From Streptomyces niveus (GTDB lineage Bacteria; Actinomycetota; Actinomycetes; Streptomycetales; Streptomycetaceae), in contig NZ_MDCR01000028.1 in NCBI RefSeq assembly GCF_001723055.1, positions 1 through 64,000 on the forward strand: a stretch of DNA of 64,000 nt, read 5' to 3'. A program made the translations under genes and the position numbers. Positions 50,336-60,643 of this stretch are shown here, one piece after another. The stretch's first letter is position 1; each line of letters begins with the position of its first letter. Below the pieces are notes generated by a model. That model had not been told where the DNA came from and did no database searches. It saw only the letters and a program-made list of their open reading frames with translations.

Positions 50336-50502
50336 CGGTCTGTGAGTCCTTCCCTCCCCCCGAGGGCACGATGAGACGCCGATCGACGCCCCACCGACCG
50401 GGACCCTAGCGTTAGCCGGTGCCCGAAAGGAATGGCGTACGGAACGCCGTACGGAGAAGATCCCGCGCCATATGCCGCTTCCCGCCACGCATCCGGCACG
50501 AT

Positions 50503-50522
50503 CGGCCCCTCCTGAGGAGCCG
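50503..50522 (-). terminator. Palindromic stem downstream of the NlpC/P60 gene
   Basis: CTCCTGAGGAG at 50509-50519 is a perfect 11-bp palindrome, flanked by CGGC and GCCG that can extend the stem with bulges. It lies 50-70 nt after the stop of the NlpC/P60 gene on the minus strand. Apart from this I see nothing in the 237-nt gap 50336-50572. Confidence 0.35.
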
Positions 50523-50572
50523 AAACGGCCATGACAAACATCACGTGGAACAGAGAAGTGGAGCGGGGCGGC

Positions 50573-51721
50573 CTACTTGTCCGGCCTGACGACGCCGAGA
50601 ATCACCATCGAGCCCGCCCCGGTCAGCGTCACCTGCCGGCCGGGCCGGGGCGCGTGGACGATGGAGCCGTTGCCCACGTACATCCCGACATGGCTGGCGT
50701 CCTGGTGGTAGATGATCAGGTCGCCGGGGCGCATCTGCGAGACCGGGACACGGGGGAGCAGCCGCCACTGTTCCTGTGAGGTGCGCGGGATGACCTTCCC
50801 GGCCGCCCGCCACGCCTCGGACGTCAGCCCCGAGCAGTCGAACGACGCCGGGCCCTCGGCGCCCCACACGTACGGCTTGCCGATCTGCGCCGTGGCGTAC
50901 TCGATGGCCGCCTTGCCCTGGGCGCTCGCCTCGCCGTTGATGTCCTTGAGCTCGCCCGAACCCAGCCAGGCCTCCTGCGCCTTGGCCGCGTCCTGCTGCT
51001 CCAGCATCAGCAGCCGGTCGCGCTCCTCCTTCTCCAGCCCCGCCTCGATCTTCTTGGCGGCCTTGATCTGCTGGGTGATCTCCTTCTTCGCCTTCGCCTG
51101 CTTGACCCGGCTCGCTTCGAGCTTGGTCCACTCGGCGCCGGCCTTTTTCGTGTACGCCGTCAAGTCGTCCTGCGCCTTGGTCATTTGACCGAGCAGGTCC
51201 TTGGTCGCCTTCTGGCCGCGCTGGACGCGGCCCGCGCCGTCGAGGAAGAGCTGCGGGTCGTCGGTGAGCAGCAACTGCGCCTCGGGTGGCAGCCCTCCCG
51301 CGCGGTACTGCGCGCGGGCCGCGGCGCCGGCCTGGCGCTTGAGCCGGTCGATCCGGACCTGGCCGTTGACGATCTCGCTGGAGAGCCTGACCAGTTCGGC
51401 CGACTGGTTGTCGGCGCGCTCCTCGGCGAGGTTGTACGCGTCGGTGGCCGAGGTGGCCTTGCCGTACAGCCCGTCGATCTTCCTGCGTACCGCTTCGAGC
51501 TTCGAGTCGTCCGCGCCGGCCGTCCTGCCGTCCGCCCCCGGCGGCAGGCTCCGGTCGAACGGCCGGGGCGCCACGGGCGGGTCGCTCGGCGCGGCGGGGG
51601 ACGACGGTGAAGTGGGCGACGCGGGAGCCGCGTACGCCTGGTTCAGCAACGCCGGTGACGACAGCACCGACAGCGCGCAGACGACCGTGATCGCGGCTGT
51701 GACCCAGCGGCGTCTGTTCAC
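50573..51721 (-). CDS. Secreted NlpC/P60 peptidoglycan endopeptidase
   Basis: A 382-residue exported hydrolase. A Sec signal peptide covers about 1-32 (RRRW, then VTAAITVVCALSVLSSPALL, cleavage near AYAAPA). A coiled-coil domain (about 72-235) is followed by the NlpC/P60 domain (about 265-382): FDCSGL with catalytic Cys296, His344 in HVGMYVG and a further His near 356 in IVHAP. It cleaves stem peptides, like RipA/RipC in mycobacteria, with the coiled coil probably regulating activity. GTG 51721 follows GGGAAG. A TTAC-N5-GTAA palindrome lies 50 nt upstream. Confidence 0.92.
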   Translation of the reverse strand: MNRRRWVTAAITVVCALSVLSSPALLNQAYAAPASPTSPSSPAAPSDPPVAPRPFDRSLPPGADGRTAGADDSKLEAVRRKIDGLYGKATSATDAYNLAEERADNQSAELVRLSSEIVNGQVRIDRLKRQAGAAARAQYRAGGLPPEAQLLLTDDPQLFLDGAGRVQRGQKATKDLLGQMTKAQDDLTAYTKKAGAEWTKLEASRVKQAKAKKEITQQIKAAKKIEAGLEKEERDRLLMLEQQDAAKAQEAWLGSGELKDINGEASAQGKAAIEYATAQIGKPYVWGAEGPASFDCSGLTSEAWRAAGKVIPRTSQEQWRLLPRVPVSQMRPGDLIIYHQDASHVGMYVGNGSIVHAPRPGRQVTLTGAGSMVILGVVRPDK

Positions 51722-51771
51722 GAGCTTCCCCTCCGGACTTCGGACCGACACGTCTGCCCCACCCAACTGAC

Positions 51772-51784
51772 TTACTGTCAGTAA
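51772..51784. promoter_or_regulatory. BldD-box-like palindrome upstream of the NlpC/P60 gene
   Basis: TTACTG-T-CAGTAA at 51772-51784 is a perfect 13-bp palindrome that fits the TNAC-N5-GTNA outline of BldD sites, although the centre differs from the best consensus. It lies 51 nt before the GTG of the secreted hydrolase gene. Confidence 0.35.
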
Positions 51785-51890
51785 CTGTTCTGCGCCGTCG
51801 TGATCGTGCCATGCCCGCCCCCGGAACGACAGGGGGCAGTACCGGCCACCGGTCACGTCCACCAACCGTCAGAGACGAACGGCCCGTCGC

Positions 51891-52751
51891 TCATGTTCCC
51901 CTGAACGCATCCGTTTCGTCAGAGTTCGGCGCCAGCGCCCGCCACTCCACCGTGACTTCACCCTGTCGCCATCTGCTCCGCCCGCCGCCCGCAGCCGGGC
52001 CGGCCAGCGGCCAGTCCGCCGCGAGACTCCCCACCGCCCTGATCCACCGCTGCCGGGCGCCGAGTGAGGCGTACGGGGCCGCCGCCGCCCACGCCCGGTC
52101 GAAGTCCCGCAGGAAGGCGTGCACCGGCTCGCCCGGCACATTGCGGTGGATCAGTGCCTTCGGCAGCCGCTCCGCCAGGTCCGACGGGCGGTCCAGCGAG
52201 CCGAGCCGGGTCGCGAAGGTGACCGTGCGCGGACCCTCCTTACCGAGGGCGATCCACACATGGCGCCGCCCGATCTCGTCGCACGTCCCGTCGATGAGCA
52301 GGCCGTCGGGCGCGAGCCGGGCGCGGAGCCGGGTCCAGACCGCCGCGACCTCGCTCTCGTCGTACTGGCGCAGGACGTTCGCCGCCCTGATCAGCAGCGG
52401 CCGGCGGCCGTCCGCGGGGCCCGGCAGCGGGATCTCGAAGCCGCCGTGGACGAAGCTGAGCCCGTCCTCCTCGTACGGAAGCGCCGCCGCGACCCGCGCG
52501 GGCTCGATCTCCACGCCCACCACCTCGGTACGCGGCTCGGCCGCCCGCAGCCGCCGCAGCAGCTCGACGGCGGTCCAGGGCGCGGCGCCGTATCCGAGGT
52601 CGACGGCGACGGGGTCGGCCGAGCGGCGCAGCACCGGGCCCTGTACGGCGGCGATCCAGCGGTCCATGCGGCGCAGCCGGTTCGGGTTGGTCGTGCCGCG
52701 CGTGACCGTGCCCACGGGGCGACGGGGCGAGGAGGAAGGGCGCGCGGGCAT
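51891..52751 (-). CDS. Class I methyltransferase-fold protein
   Basis: A 286-residue protein with a Rossmann methyltransferase core. AVDLGYGAAPWTAVELL at about 48-64 is motif I, VVGVEIEPARVAAAL near 76 the acidic strand end, and LLIRAANVLRQYDE near 118 motif IV. An SGNH or RNA-binding domain is not visible. The same gene lies next to mshA in Streptomyces genomes; its substrate is unknown. ATG 52751 follows basic, Pro/Ser-rich residues that may be disordered. It is divergent from mshA. Confidence 0.82.
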   Translation of the reverse strand: MPARPSSSPRRPVGTVTRGTTNPNRLRRMDRWIAAVQGPVLRRSADPVAVDLGYGAAPWTAVELLRRLRAAEPRTEVVGVEIEPARVAAALPYEEDGLSFVHGGFEIPLPGPADGRRPLLIRAANVLRQYDESEVAAVWTRLRARLAPDGLLIDGTCDEIGRRHVWIALGKEGPRTVTFATRLGSLDRPSDLAERLPKALIHRNVPGEPVHAFLRDFDRAWAAAAPYASLGARQRWIRAVGSLAADWPLAGPAAGGGRSRWRQGEVTVEWRALAPNSDETDAFRGT

Positions 52752-52949
52752 GCGGCTGAGCCTAACGACGGCCGGACCTCCTACGCGCAGGCGGGCGACC
52801 GCCGGGCGACCGGCACCCGTGCCAATGGTTGAGCGGCCAACGGTAATGATTCGGCAAAGTGGGAAATGAAAGAGCCCGTTCCGGCGTTGCCGCGCGCAGA
52901 GGGTCCCCAGCCCTCTCCAAGTCGTGCTCCGAGCGAGAGGTTCGTCGAC

Positions 52950-54293
52950 GTGAGCCAGTACGTGTCCAGGCTTGCCGGCACCCTGGTGTCACCGCCCCGG
53001 CTCCGCATCCCCGGCCACCCGCGCAAACCGCGGCGCGTCGCCATGCTCAGCGTCCACACCTCCCCGCTGCACCAGCCGGGGACGGGCGACGCGGGCGGCA
53101 TGAACGTCTACATCGTCGAGCTGGCCAGACGCCTGGCCGCCATCGACATCGAGGTCGAGATCTTCACGCGCTCGACCACCGGCGGGCTGCCCCCCAGCGT
53201 GGAGCTGGCACCGGGCGTGCTCGTACGGCACGTGGACGCCGGTCCGTACGAGGGCCTGGCCAAGGAGGAGCTGCCCGCGCAGCTCTGCGCCTTCACGCAC
53301 GGCGTGATGCAGGCGTGGGCCGGCCAGCGCCCCGGCTACTACGACCTCGTCCACTCCCACTACTGGCTCTCCGGCCATGTCGGCTGGCTCGCCGCCGAGC
53401 GGTGGGGCGCGCCCCTCGTCCACGCCATGCACACCATGGCCAAGGTCAAGAACGCCGCGCTCGCCGAAGGCGACGCCCCCGAGCCCGCGGCCCGTGTCAT
53501 CGGCGAGACGCAGATCGTGCGCGCCGCCGACCGGCTGATCGCCAACACCTCCGAGGAGGCCGACGAACTCGTCCGCTTCTACGAGGCGGATCCCGGGAAG
53601 GTCGCCGTCGTCCACCCCGGCGTGAACCTGGACGTCTTCCGCCCCGCCGACGGCCGCGCGGCGGCGCGCGCCCGTCTGGGGCTGCCGCAGGACGCGTTCG
53701 TGCCGCTCTTCGCCGGCCGTATCCAGCCGCTCAAGGCCCCCGACGTCCTGCTGCGCGCCGTGGCCGTCCTGGTGGACCGCGAGCCCGCCCTCCGTAGGAG
53801 GCTGGTCGTTCCGGTCGTGGGCGGCCCGAGCGGCAGCGGTCTGGCCAAGCCGGAAGGGCTGCACAAGCTGGCGGCCAGGCTCGGTATCGCCGATGTCGTA
53901 CGGTTCTGTCCGCCGGTCGGCCAGCAGGCGCTCGCCGACTGGTTCCGCGCGGCGTCCGTGCTGGTCATGCCCTCCTACAGCGAGTCCTTCGGCCTCGTCG
54001 CCATAGAGGCGCAGGCGAGCGGGACCCCGGTGGTCGCGGCAGCGGTGGGCGGTCTCCCGGTGGCGGTACGCAACGGCCAGACCGGCTTCCTGATCCCCGG
54101 CCACGAGCCGGAGGCGTACGCCCAGGCGCTCGCCCGCTTCATCGACCGGCCCGAGCTGGTGGACCGGATGGGGCAGGCGGCCTCGCGGCACGCGCAGTCC
54201 TTCGGCTGGGACACGGCGGCGTCGGCGACGGCGGACGTCTACACGGCCGCCGTGCATGATCACCGAGGTCGCGTACGCTCGCACCATGGCTGA
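52950..54293 (+). CDS. mshA: Mycothiol glycosyltransferase MshA
   Basis: A 447-residue GT4 glycosyltransferase, the first enzyme of mycothiol synthesis: it joins N-acetylglucosamine from UDP-GlcNAc to inositol 3-phosphate. MshA-specific features are [17 protein letters not shown] near residue 37, [14 protein letters not shown] near 133 and the donor-site E-x7-E in [20 protein letters not shown] near 348. GTG 52950 ([10 protein letters not shown]) is the family start and has GAGAGG upstream; ATG 52866 in the same frame would add 28 residues. Mycothiol is the main thiol of actinobacteria. The next gene overlaps its end by 8 nt. Confidence 0.95.
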   Translation: MSQYVSRLAGTLVSPPRLRIPGHPRKPRRVAMLSVHTSPLHQPGTGDAGGMNVYIVELARRLAAIDIEVEIFTRSTTGGLPPSVELAPGVLVRHVDAGPYEGLAKEELPAQLCAFTHGVMQAWAGQRPGYYDLVHSHYWLSGHVGWLAAERWGAPLVHAMHTMAKVKNAALAEGDAPEPAARVIGETQIVRAADRLIANTSEEADELVRFYEADPGKVAVVHPGVNLDVFRPADGRAAARARLGLPQDAFVPLFAGRIQPLKAPDVLLRAVAVLVDREPALRRRLVVPVVGGPSGSGLAKPEGLHKLAARLGIADVVRFCPPVGQQALADWFRAASVLVMPSYSESFGLVAIEAQASGTPVVAAAVGGLPVAVRNGQTGFLIPGHEPEAYAQALARFIDRPELVDRMGQAASRHAQSFGWDTAASATADVYTAAVHDHRGRVRSHHG

Positions 54294-54840
54294 CGACACG
54301 CGAGCCCGAGGCGGGGCCGGCGGCCCCGCGCACGCCGTCCACCTCGTCGAACAGAGCCTCAAGTCCGCCGCGCTCGACTCCGGTCTGGAGTGGGAGAGCC
54401 CCGATCCCGGCTCCTTCGTCGTCACGCTCCCCGGCACCCGCAAGCTCTCCACGACCTGCTCCCTGCGCGTCGGGCGGCACTCCCTCTCCGTGAACGCCTT
54501 CGTCGTCCGGCACCCGGACGAGAACGAGGGCGCCGTCCACCGCTGGCTGCTGGAGCGCAACCTCAAGCTGTACGGGGTGGCGTACGCGGTCGACCGGCTC
54601 GGCGACATCTACCTCTCCGGCAAACTGCCGCTGTCCGCCGTCGGCGAGGACGAGCTGGACCGGCTGCTCGGGACCGTACTGGAAGAGGCGGACGGTTCCT
54701 TCAACACGCTGCTGGAGCTGGGGTTCGCGAGCGCGATCCGCAAGGAGTACGCGTGGCGGGTGTCCCGCGGGGAGTCCACCAGGAACCTCGACGCCTTCAC
54801 GCATCTGACCCGGCCCGCGGAGAATCCCGGACCCGCCTGA
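54286..54840 (+). CDS. YbjN-domain protein
   Basis: A 184-residue protein of the YbjN (type III secretion chaperone-like fold) family. The core has [20 protein letters not shown] at about 62-81 and the [25 protein letters not shown] region after it. The same gene follows mshA in mycobacteria (Rv0487) and Streptomyces. No enzymatic role is known; YbjN in E. coli is linked to motility and stress. TACGCT at 54274-54279 is 6 nt before ATG 54286, inside the end of mshA, so the gene has its own leaderless promoter. Confidence 0.87.
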   Translation: MADDTRARGGAGGPAHAVHLVEQSLKSAALDSGLEWESPDPGSFVVTLPGTRKLSTTCSLRVGRHSLSVNAFVVRHPDENEGAVHRWLLERNLKLYGVAYAVDRLGDIYLSGKLPLSAVGEDELDRLLGTVLEEADGSFNTLLELGFASAIRKEYAWRVSRGESTRNLDAFTHLTRPAENPGPA

Positions 54841-54923
54841 CCTCTCTCACTCCCGGCGCCCGGCGTACCCGCATTCGGCTCCACCGGGTCGCCGGTCCGC
54901 ATCCGCCGCTCCACGATCGTTCC

Positions 54924-56516
54924 ATGGACGACCAACGTCAGGGCGGCGGCCCGTTGGACCGCAGGCACTTCCTCGGCGCCGCCGCCGGTGCCGCCGGGCT
55001 CGCGGTCGGGGCCCTGACCGGCTGCGACTCCTCGCCGGGCGGGGGACCGGCCGCCCGGCCCTCCGCGGACACCGGTACGGACATCGGCACCGACACCGAC
55101 CTGACCGCCGCCGAACGCGAGCGCCCCGGCAGCCCCGACTGGCGCATCCGCTCGGTGGGCCCGGCCGACGCGGTCCAGGGGTACACCGACAAGGTGAGCG
55201 TCCTGCCGGGCGAGGAGTTCGGGCTGTACGTGTCGACGACCGCGCCCCGCTTCCGGGTCTCCGCGTATCGGATGGGCTGGTACGACGGGGCCCAGGCCCG
55301 GCTGGTCTGGCGCTCCGACCAGATGGCGGGCCGGGTCCAGCGCGATCGGCACATGGTCAAGTACACGCAGACCGTACGGGCCGACTGGAAGCGCACGCTC
55401 ACCGTGCGCGCCGACGGCTGGCCCGAGGGCGCGTACCTGCTGCGGCTGGACGCGTCGAGCGGACACCAGCGGTACGTCCCGCTGATCGTCCGCTCGCGGA
55501 GCGCGGCGGGCCGGACCGTGCTGATGCACGCGCCCGCGACCTGGCAGGCGTACAACCTGTGGGGCGGCTACAACCTCTACGAGGGCAAGAACGGCGCGTA
55601 CGGGGCCCGTTCGCTGGCCGTCTCCTTCGACCGGCCGTACGACAAGAACGGCGCGGAGAAGTTCCTCGTCCACGAACGCGCCCTGGTCGTCCTCGCGGAA
55701 CGCCTCGGCATCCCCCTCGCCTACACGACAGGCATCGACGTCCATCTCTCCCCGTCGGTGCTGCGCGGCGCGACGGCGGCGATCTCGCTCGGCCACGACG
55801 AGTACTGGACCCCCGAGCAGCGGCGGCACTTCACCGGGGCCCGGGACGCCGGGACCAATCTGGCCTTCCTTGGCGCCAACACCTGCTTCCGCCGGATCAG
55901 GCTGGAGCGGGCCGACGACGGGGGGCCCGTCCGCACGGTGGTCTGCTACAAGACGGACTACGAGGGCGATCCGTATCTCGCCGAGCACCGCTCGATGGTG
56001 ACCACCGACTTCCGGGTGTCGCCCGCCGCCGACCCGGAGTCGTCCATGACCGGCGTCCTGTACGAGGGGTTCCCCACGGACGCCCCGTACGTCGTCCACG
56101 GCGCCGACCACTGGATCTTCGAGGGGACGGGGGTCAAGCGCGGTGACTCCTTCGACCACCTGGTCGGGGTGGAGTACGACCGGGTGACTCCGGGGCAGCC
56201 GACCCCCGCGTCGCTGGAGATCGTGGCCCACTCACCGCTGGTCTGCAAAGGCCGCGACAGCCACGCGGATTCCGCGTACTACACCGTGTCCAGCGGCGCG
56301 GGCGTCTTCGCGACCGGGACGATGCGCTGGGTGGAGGGGCTCATGGCCGGGACCCGGGAGAACGGACGCAATCACCGGATGGACGCCCGGACCGGTGCCT
56401 TCGTCACCCGTACCACCGAGAACGTGCTCCGTGCCTTCGCGGCGGGTCCGGCGGGGCGGACCAAGCCGGCGCCGAGGGACAACGTGCGGAGCGTGTACGG
56501 GAGTACGGCGACCTGA
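54924..56516 (+). CDS. Tat-exported lipoprotein with an N,N-dimethylformamidase beta-subunit-like domain
   Basis: A 530-residue protein. The N-terminus has a twin-arginine motif (DRRHFLGAAAG) and a lipobox LTGC, so Cys33 is probably lipidated and the protein is held on the outer face of the membrane. The body, from SPDWRIRSVGPADAVQGYTD (about 72) through ISLGHDEYWTPEQRRHF (about 290), matches the C-terminal domain of DMFase beta subunits, which bind iron through Tyr/Glu residues. Export makes hydrolysis of DMF itself unlikely; a polysaccharide or amide substrate outside the cell is possible. A beta-helix protein is encoded next. Confidence 0.82.
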   Translation: MDDQRQGGGPLDRRHFLGAAAGAAGLAVGALTGCDSSPGGGPAARPSADTGTDIGTDTDLTAAERERPGSPDWRIRSVGPADAVQGYTDKVSVLPGEEFGLYVSTTAPRFRVSAYRMGWYDGAQARLVWRSDQMAGRVQRDRHMVKYTQTVRADWKRTLTVRADGWPEGAYLLRLDASSGHQRYVPLIVRSRSAAGRTVLMHAPATWQAYNLWGGYNLYEGKNGAYGARSLAVSFDRPYDKNGAEKFLVHERALVVLAERLGIPLAYTTGIDVHLSPSVLRGATAAISLGHDEYWTPEQRRHFTGARDAGTNLAFLGANTCFRRIRLERADDGGPVRTVVCYKTDYEGDPYLAEHRSMVTTDFRVSPAADPESSMTGVLYEGFPTDAPYVVHGADHWIFEGTGVKRGDSFDHLVGVEYDRVTPGQPTPASLEIVAHSPLVCKGRDSHADSAYYTVSSGAGVFATGTMRWVEGLMAGTRENGRNHRMDARTGAFVTRTTENVLRAFAAGPAGRTKPAPRDNVRSVYGSTAT

Positions 56517-56626
56517 CCCGGCCTCACCGCGCACCGCTGCCGTACCACCTCTTCCCTCCCTCCGCCGCGCCGTGGCATGCTCACGCTGACCGCAGACCTG
56601 AACCTGGTTCACATATGTGGAGGTTG

Positions 56627-58321
56627 ATGAGCGTGGGTATCCAACGAGCCATGAGTAGACGGGCGTTGCTCGCCAGCGCCGTGGCCGTCGCCGCGGCCGG
56701 TGCGGCGACCGGTCTCGGCCCCGCGAGCGGCTCCGCCGCCGCCGTGCCCCGCGGCCCGCGCACCTCCCCGCTCTGGCGTGAGTTCACCGAGTCGCCGCTG
56801 ACCCACCCCCAGATCCCCTACGTCGGCCGGGCCGGCCAGCGCGCCGGAGCCACCCGCTTCCCGCGCCCCCGCGTGGTCGCCGACGTCCGCGCGTACGGCG
56901 CCAAGGGCGACGGCTCCGCCGACGCGGCCCCCGCCATCAACCGCGCGCTCGCCGAGGCGGGCAGGCGCGGCGGCGGCACGGTCCTCGTCCCGGCGGGCAC
57001 CTACCGCGTCGACGACATCATCCGTATCTCGCACAGCGACGTGGTGCTGCGCGGCGCGGGCAGCGGACGCACCAAGCTGTACGCGACGAAGAACCTCACC
57101 GAGCTGATAGGCCCGTACGGCAGCCGCTTCGGCGGCGACAAGTCGAGCTGGTCCTGGGCCGGCGGCCTCATCTGGCTCGCCCCGGAAGCACGGCTCAACT
57201 CCCTCATCGAGTCCATCAAGGCCAAGAAGTGGCCCCTGGAGGGCTGGACGGGCAACGAGCGCACCGAGTTCGAGCCCCTCACCGCCGTCGCACCCGCCCG
57301 CCGGGGTGATCTCACCGTGACGGTCGAGGACGCGTCGCGGATCGAGCGCGGCGAGATCGTCCTCTTCCGTGTCGCCGACGACGCCGACCACACCCTCCTG
57401 GAACACATGTCGGGCGGCGGCCCGGCGACCGAGGCGTACGACTGGTCCGACAAGTCGAAGCTGCTGAGCTACGTGCCGTACGAGTGGCCCGTACGCGTCA
57501 CCTCCGTAAGAGGACGCGAACTCACCCTGGAACGCCCGCTCCCGGTGGACATCCGCCCCGAGTGGAACACCATGATCACCACGCTCGTCACCCCGCTCAC
57601 CGGCTCCGGCGTGGAAGGGCTGACGCTCGAAGCGGTCGAGACGCCGCAGTCGGTCCACCTGCTGGACAAGGGCCACAACGGCGTCACCTTCCAGTGCGCG
57701 TACGACTGCTGGGCCGACGACATCACCGTCCGGCACTGCGACAACAGCTTCGGCCTCGTCGCCGCCTCCGCCTGCACACTGCGCCGTACGCGCGTCGAGG
57801 GGCGCGGCTCGCACCATCCGTACTTCTGCCGCGAGGCGTCGCACGACAACCTCGTCGAGGACTTCTTCATCGGCGCGCGGACCGTCCCGGCCCCCGCGGG
57901 CACCCAACTGCACGGCATCAACGTCGAAGGGCTCTCCAGCCACAACGTCTGGTCGCGCGGCGTGATGGAGATGGGCACCTTCGACACCCACCGGGGGCTG
58001 CCGTTCGCCAACCTCCGTACGGAGATCACGCTCGACAACAACGGGACGCACGGCGGCGACGCGTCCGCGGGACCGCTGTACGGGGCGCGGTTCACGCACT
58101 GGAACGTCACCGTGCTCAACGAGCGGGCCGGACTGGTCAGGATCGACGGGATCGCGCCGTACAGCGTGACGGCCGGAATCAGTGAGGTGCGCGAGTTCGG
58201 GCAGATCGATGTCCCGGACTTCAAGGGCGAGTTGAACGCGCGGCTGGAGGCGTACGGCAGGCCGGGGGAGCTGCGGCCGGGCAATCTGTACGAGGCGCAG
58301 CGCGAGCTCAAGGTGCGCTGA
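56627..58321 (+). CDS. Exported right-handed beta-helix protein, pectate-lyase-3-like
   Basis: A protein of about 564 residues with a signal region (RRALLASAVAVAAAGAATG) and a beta-helix domain. The Pectate_lyase_3 start DVRAYGAKGDGSADAAPAIN is at about 86-105, followed by GGGTVLVPAGTYRV and many short strand repeats (GVTFQCAYDCWADDITVRHC). No lyase-specific residues can be fixed, so it could bind or cleave a surface polysaccharide. GGAGG at 56619-56623 serves ATG 56627 or GTG 56633; ATG 56615 is less likely. It lies 110 nt after the DMFase-like lipoprotein gene on the same strand. Confidence 0.8.
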   Translation: MSVGIQRAMSRRALLASAVAVAAAGAATGLGPASGSAAAVPRGPRTSPLWREFTESPLTHPQIPYVGRAGQRAGATRFPRPRVVADVRAYGAKGDGSADAAPAINRALAEAGRRGGGTVLVPAGTYRVDDIIRISHSDVVLRGAGSGRTKLYATKNLTELIGPYGSRFGGDKSSWSWAGGLIWLAPEARLNSLIESIKAKKWPLEGWTGNERTEFEPLTAVAPARRGDLTVTVEDASRIERGEIVLFRVADDADHTLLEHMSGGGPATEAYDWSDKSKLLSYVPYEWPVRVTSVRGRELTLERPLPVDIRPEWNTMITTLVTPLTGSGVEGLTLEAVETPQSVHLLDKGHNGVTFQCAYDCWADDITVRHCDNSFGLVAASACTLRRTRVEGRGSHHPYFCREASHDNLVEDFFIGARTVPAPAGTQLHGINVEGLSSHNVWSRGVMEMGTFDTHRGLPFANLRTEITLDNNGTHGGDASAGPLYGARFTHWNVTVLNERAGLVRIDGIAPYSVTAGISEVREFGQIDVPDFKGELNARLEAYGRPGELRPGNLYEAQRELKVR

Positions 58322-58327
58322 ACGCCC

Positions 58328-59671
58328 CTACGGGGCGGGTGACTTCGCCGCCTCCGCCACGGGACCCGTCCCCGGCTCCCGCTCCGTCCCCGGCTCCGTA
58401 CGCGCGTCGGGGCCGGAGCCGGAGCCGCGGTCGAACCCGACATCGACCTCCTCCTTGGGAAGCCCCCGCATCAGCAGCCAGTACCCGCCGGCCGCCACCG
58501 TCCCCAGCACCGCGCAGACGCCCCACAGCCAGTCGGCGCCGTAGTGGTCGATCAGGAAGCCGGACATCAGCGGCGCGACCAGACCGGCCACCGCCCACGA
58601 CATCGTGTACATGCCCTGGTAGCGGCCCCGCCCGTGGACCGGCGAGAGCCGGACCACGAGGCTGGTCTGCGTCGGCGCGTTGATGATCTCGGCGATCGTC
58701 CACACCAGCACCGCCAGCGCGTACACGGCCAGCGACCCGGCGAAGGCCGTCAGCCCGAAGCCGTAACCCGCCAGCGCCGAGGACAGGATCAGCAGCCTGC
58801 GGGTGTCACGGTGCTCGATGAACCGGGTGACCGGGATCTGGAGCGCCACGATCAGCACCCCGTTGAACGCGATGATCATCCCGAAGTCGGAGCTGCTGAA
58901 GCCGTCCGTGCCCATCGCGACCGGCAGCCCCACGAACCCCTGCTGGAAGATCAGCGCGACGACGAACGACAGCCCGACCACGCTCATGAAGCGGCCGTCC
59001 CGCAGCACGGTCCGCATCCCGACCTCCGCCGCCGGCTCGCTCTTCCCGTCCACGGGGGCGCGTTCGGGCCGCGACTCCGGCAGCTTGAGGAAGATCACCA
59101 CGGCACAGGCCAGTGTCATCGCCGCCTCGCCCAGGAATCCGGCGAGATAGCTGTACTCGGCGATGAAGCCCGCGGCGACCGACGAGATCGCGAACCCCAG
59201 GTTGATCGCCCAGTAGTTCAGCGAGAACGCCCGCACCCGGTCCTCGGGCTTCACGATGTCCGCCATCATCGCCTGCACGGCGGGGCGCGAGGCGTTCGAG
59301 GTCATCCCGACGAGGAACGCGACGGCGGCGATGGCCGCCGGATGCTGCATGAAACCGAGCAGCGCCACCGACGCGGCCGTCGACAACTGCGCGATCAGCA
59401 GCGTGGGCCGCCGCCCGAGCCGGTCGGTCATCACGCCCGCGCCGACCGCGGAGACGACGCCGCCGAGGCCGTGGAGCGAGGCGACGAGACCGGCGTACGA
59501 CGCCGAGTAGCCGCGCTCGATGGTCAGATACAGCACCATGAAGGTGGCGACGAAGGCACCGAGCCGGTTGACCAGTGTGCTCGTCCACAGCCACCAGAAC
59601 TCACGGGGCAGCCCCGAGACGCTCCTCCTGACGCTCTCGCCCATGGCACGTCTCAGTCCGGCGATGGACAT
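58328..59671 (-). CDS. MFS transporter, 12-span type
   Basis: A 447-residue transporter of the YfcJ/MdtH-like part of the major facilitator superfamily. [20 protein letters not shown] at about 29-48 is the first span; [17 protein letters not shown] at about 77-93 is the loop 2/3 motif. The C-terminal 50 residues are a polar, acidic tail ([16 protein letters not shown]). ATG 59671 has GGGGGAAT upstream. It is divergent from gpmA and convergent with the beta-helix gene. Substrate unknown. Confidence 0.88.
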   Translation of the reverse strand: MSIAGLRRAMGESVRRSVSGLPREFWWLWTSTLVNRLGAFVATFMVLYLTIERGYSASYAGLVASLHGLGGVVSAVGAGVMTDRLGRRPTLLIAQLSTAASVALLGFMQHPAAIAAVAFLVGMTSNASRPAVQAMMADIVKPEDRVRAFSLNYWAINLGFAISSVAAGFIAEYSYLAGFLGEAAMTLACAVVIFLKLPESRPERAPVDGKSEPAAEVGMRTVLRDGRFMSVVGLSFVVALIFQQGFVGLPVAMGTDGFSSSDFGMIIAFNGVLIVALQIPVTRFIEHRDTRRLLILSSALAGYGFGLTAFAGSLAVYALAVLVWTIAEIINAPTQTSLVVRLSPVHGRGRYQGMYTMSWAVAGLVAPLMSGFLIDHYGADWLWGVCAVLGTVAAGGYWLLMRGLPKEEVDVGFDRGSGSGPDARTEPGTEREPGTGPVAEAAKSPAP

Positions 59672-59804
59672 GCGGCATTCCCCCCGAGGGCTCCGGCGAT
59701 GTAAGTGGCCGATGGGCCAACCGCAACTTACGTACGTCCGTCCCCCGGGCACCAGTCAATTGACGGCAAGCGTCAATCGGAAGCGTTCGATTAGGCTCGG
59801 GCCC

Positions 59805-60566
59805 ATGGCCGACGCACCGTACAAACTGATCCTCCTCCGCCACGGCGAGAGCGAATGGAACGCGAAGAATCTGTTCACCGGCTGGGTGGACGTCAATCTC
59901 ACGGACAAGGGTGAGAAGGAGGCCGTGCGCGGCGGTGAGCTGCTGAAGGACGCCGGTCTGCTGCCCGACGTCCTGCACACCTCCCTGCAGAAGCGCGCGA
60001 TCCGCACCGCCACGCTGGCGCTGGAGTCCGCCGACCGCTCCTGGATCCCCGTCCGCCGCTCCTGGCGCCTGAACGAGCGGCACTACGGCGCCCTCCAGGG
60101 CAAGGACAAGGCACAGACCCTCGCCGAGTTCGGCGAGGAGCAGTTCATGCTCTGGCGCCGCTCGTACGACACCCCGCCGCCGGAGCTGGAGGACGGCACC
60201 GAGTTCTCCCAGAGCGACGACCCGCGCTACGCGACGATCCCCCCGGAGCTGCGCCCGCGCACGGAGTGCCTCAAGGACGTCGTGGTCCGCATGCTGCCGT
60301 ACTGGTACGACAGCATCGTCCCGGACCTGCTGACGGGCCGTACGGTCCTGGTCGCCGCCCACGGCAACAGCCTCCGCGCGCTGGTGAAGCACCTGGACGG
60401 CATCTCGGACGGCGACATCGCGGGCCTCAACATCCCCACGGGCATCCCGCTCTCCTACGAACTGGACGCCGGCTTCCGCCCGGTGAAGCCGGGCGGCACC
60501 TACCTGGACCCGGACGCGGCGGCGGCGGCGATCGAGGCCGTCAAGAACCAGGGCAAGAAGAAGTAG
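59805..60566 (+). CDS. gpmA: 2,3-bisphosphoglycerate-dependent phosphoglycerate mutase
   Basis: A 253-residue glycolytic enzyme that interconverts 3- and 2-phosphoglycerate. The phosphohistidine motif [10 protein letters not shown] has His13; the second His is in [10 protein letters not shown] near 187; [15 protein letters not shown] near 89 is specific to dPGM. TAGGCT at 59792-59797 is 7 nt before ATG 59805, a leaderless start. TTGACG at 59760-59765 and CGTCAA at 59771-59776 form a short inverted repeat upstream. A perfect terminator follows. In S. coelicolor this gene is SCO4209. Confidence 0.96.
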   Translation: MADAPYKLILLRHGESEWNAKNLFTGWVDVNLTDKGEKEAVRGGELLKDAGLLPDVLHTSLQKRAIRTATLALESADRSWIPVRRSWRLNERHYGALQGKDKAQTLAEFGEEQFMLWRRSYDTPPPELEDGTEFSQSDDPRYATIPPELRPRTECLKDVVVRMLPYWYDSIVPDLLTGRTVLVAAHGNSLRALVKHLDGISDGDIAGLNIPTGIPLSYELDAGFRPVKPGGTYLDPDAAAAAIEAVKNQGKKK

Positions 60567-60592
60567 CGCGGTAGGTAACTGAGCATTTAGCA

Positions 60593-60634
60593 GGGCCCGG
60601 TCCGGGTGGAGGTCTTCACCGCCGGACCGGGCCC
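60593..60634 (+). terminator. Terminator after gpmA
   Basis: A perfect 13-bp stem, GGGCCCGGTCCGG at 60593-60605 and CCGGACCGGGCCC at 60622-60634, loop 16 nt, followed by TTGTTC. It may serve both strands, since the Cys-rich gene ends just beyond it on the other strand. Confidence 0.82.
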
Positions 60635-60643
60635 TTGTTCGTG

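Noticed and set aside
52866..52949. A 28-residue N-terminal extension of MshA from ATG 52866
   Set aside because: The RBS and family N-terminus support GTG 52950; the extension is proline-rich and not typical of MshA.
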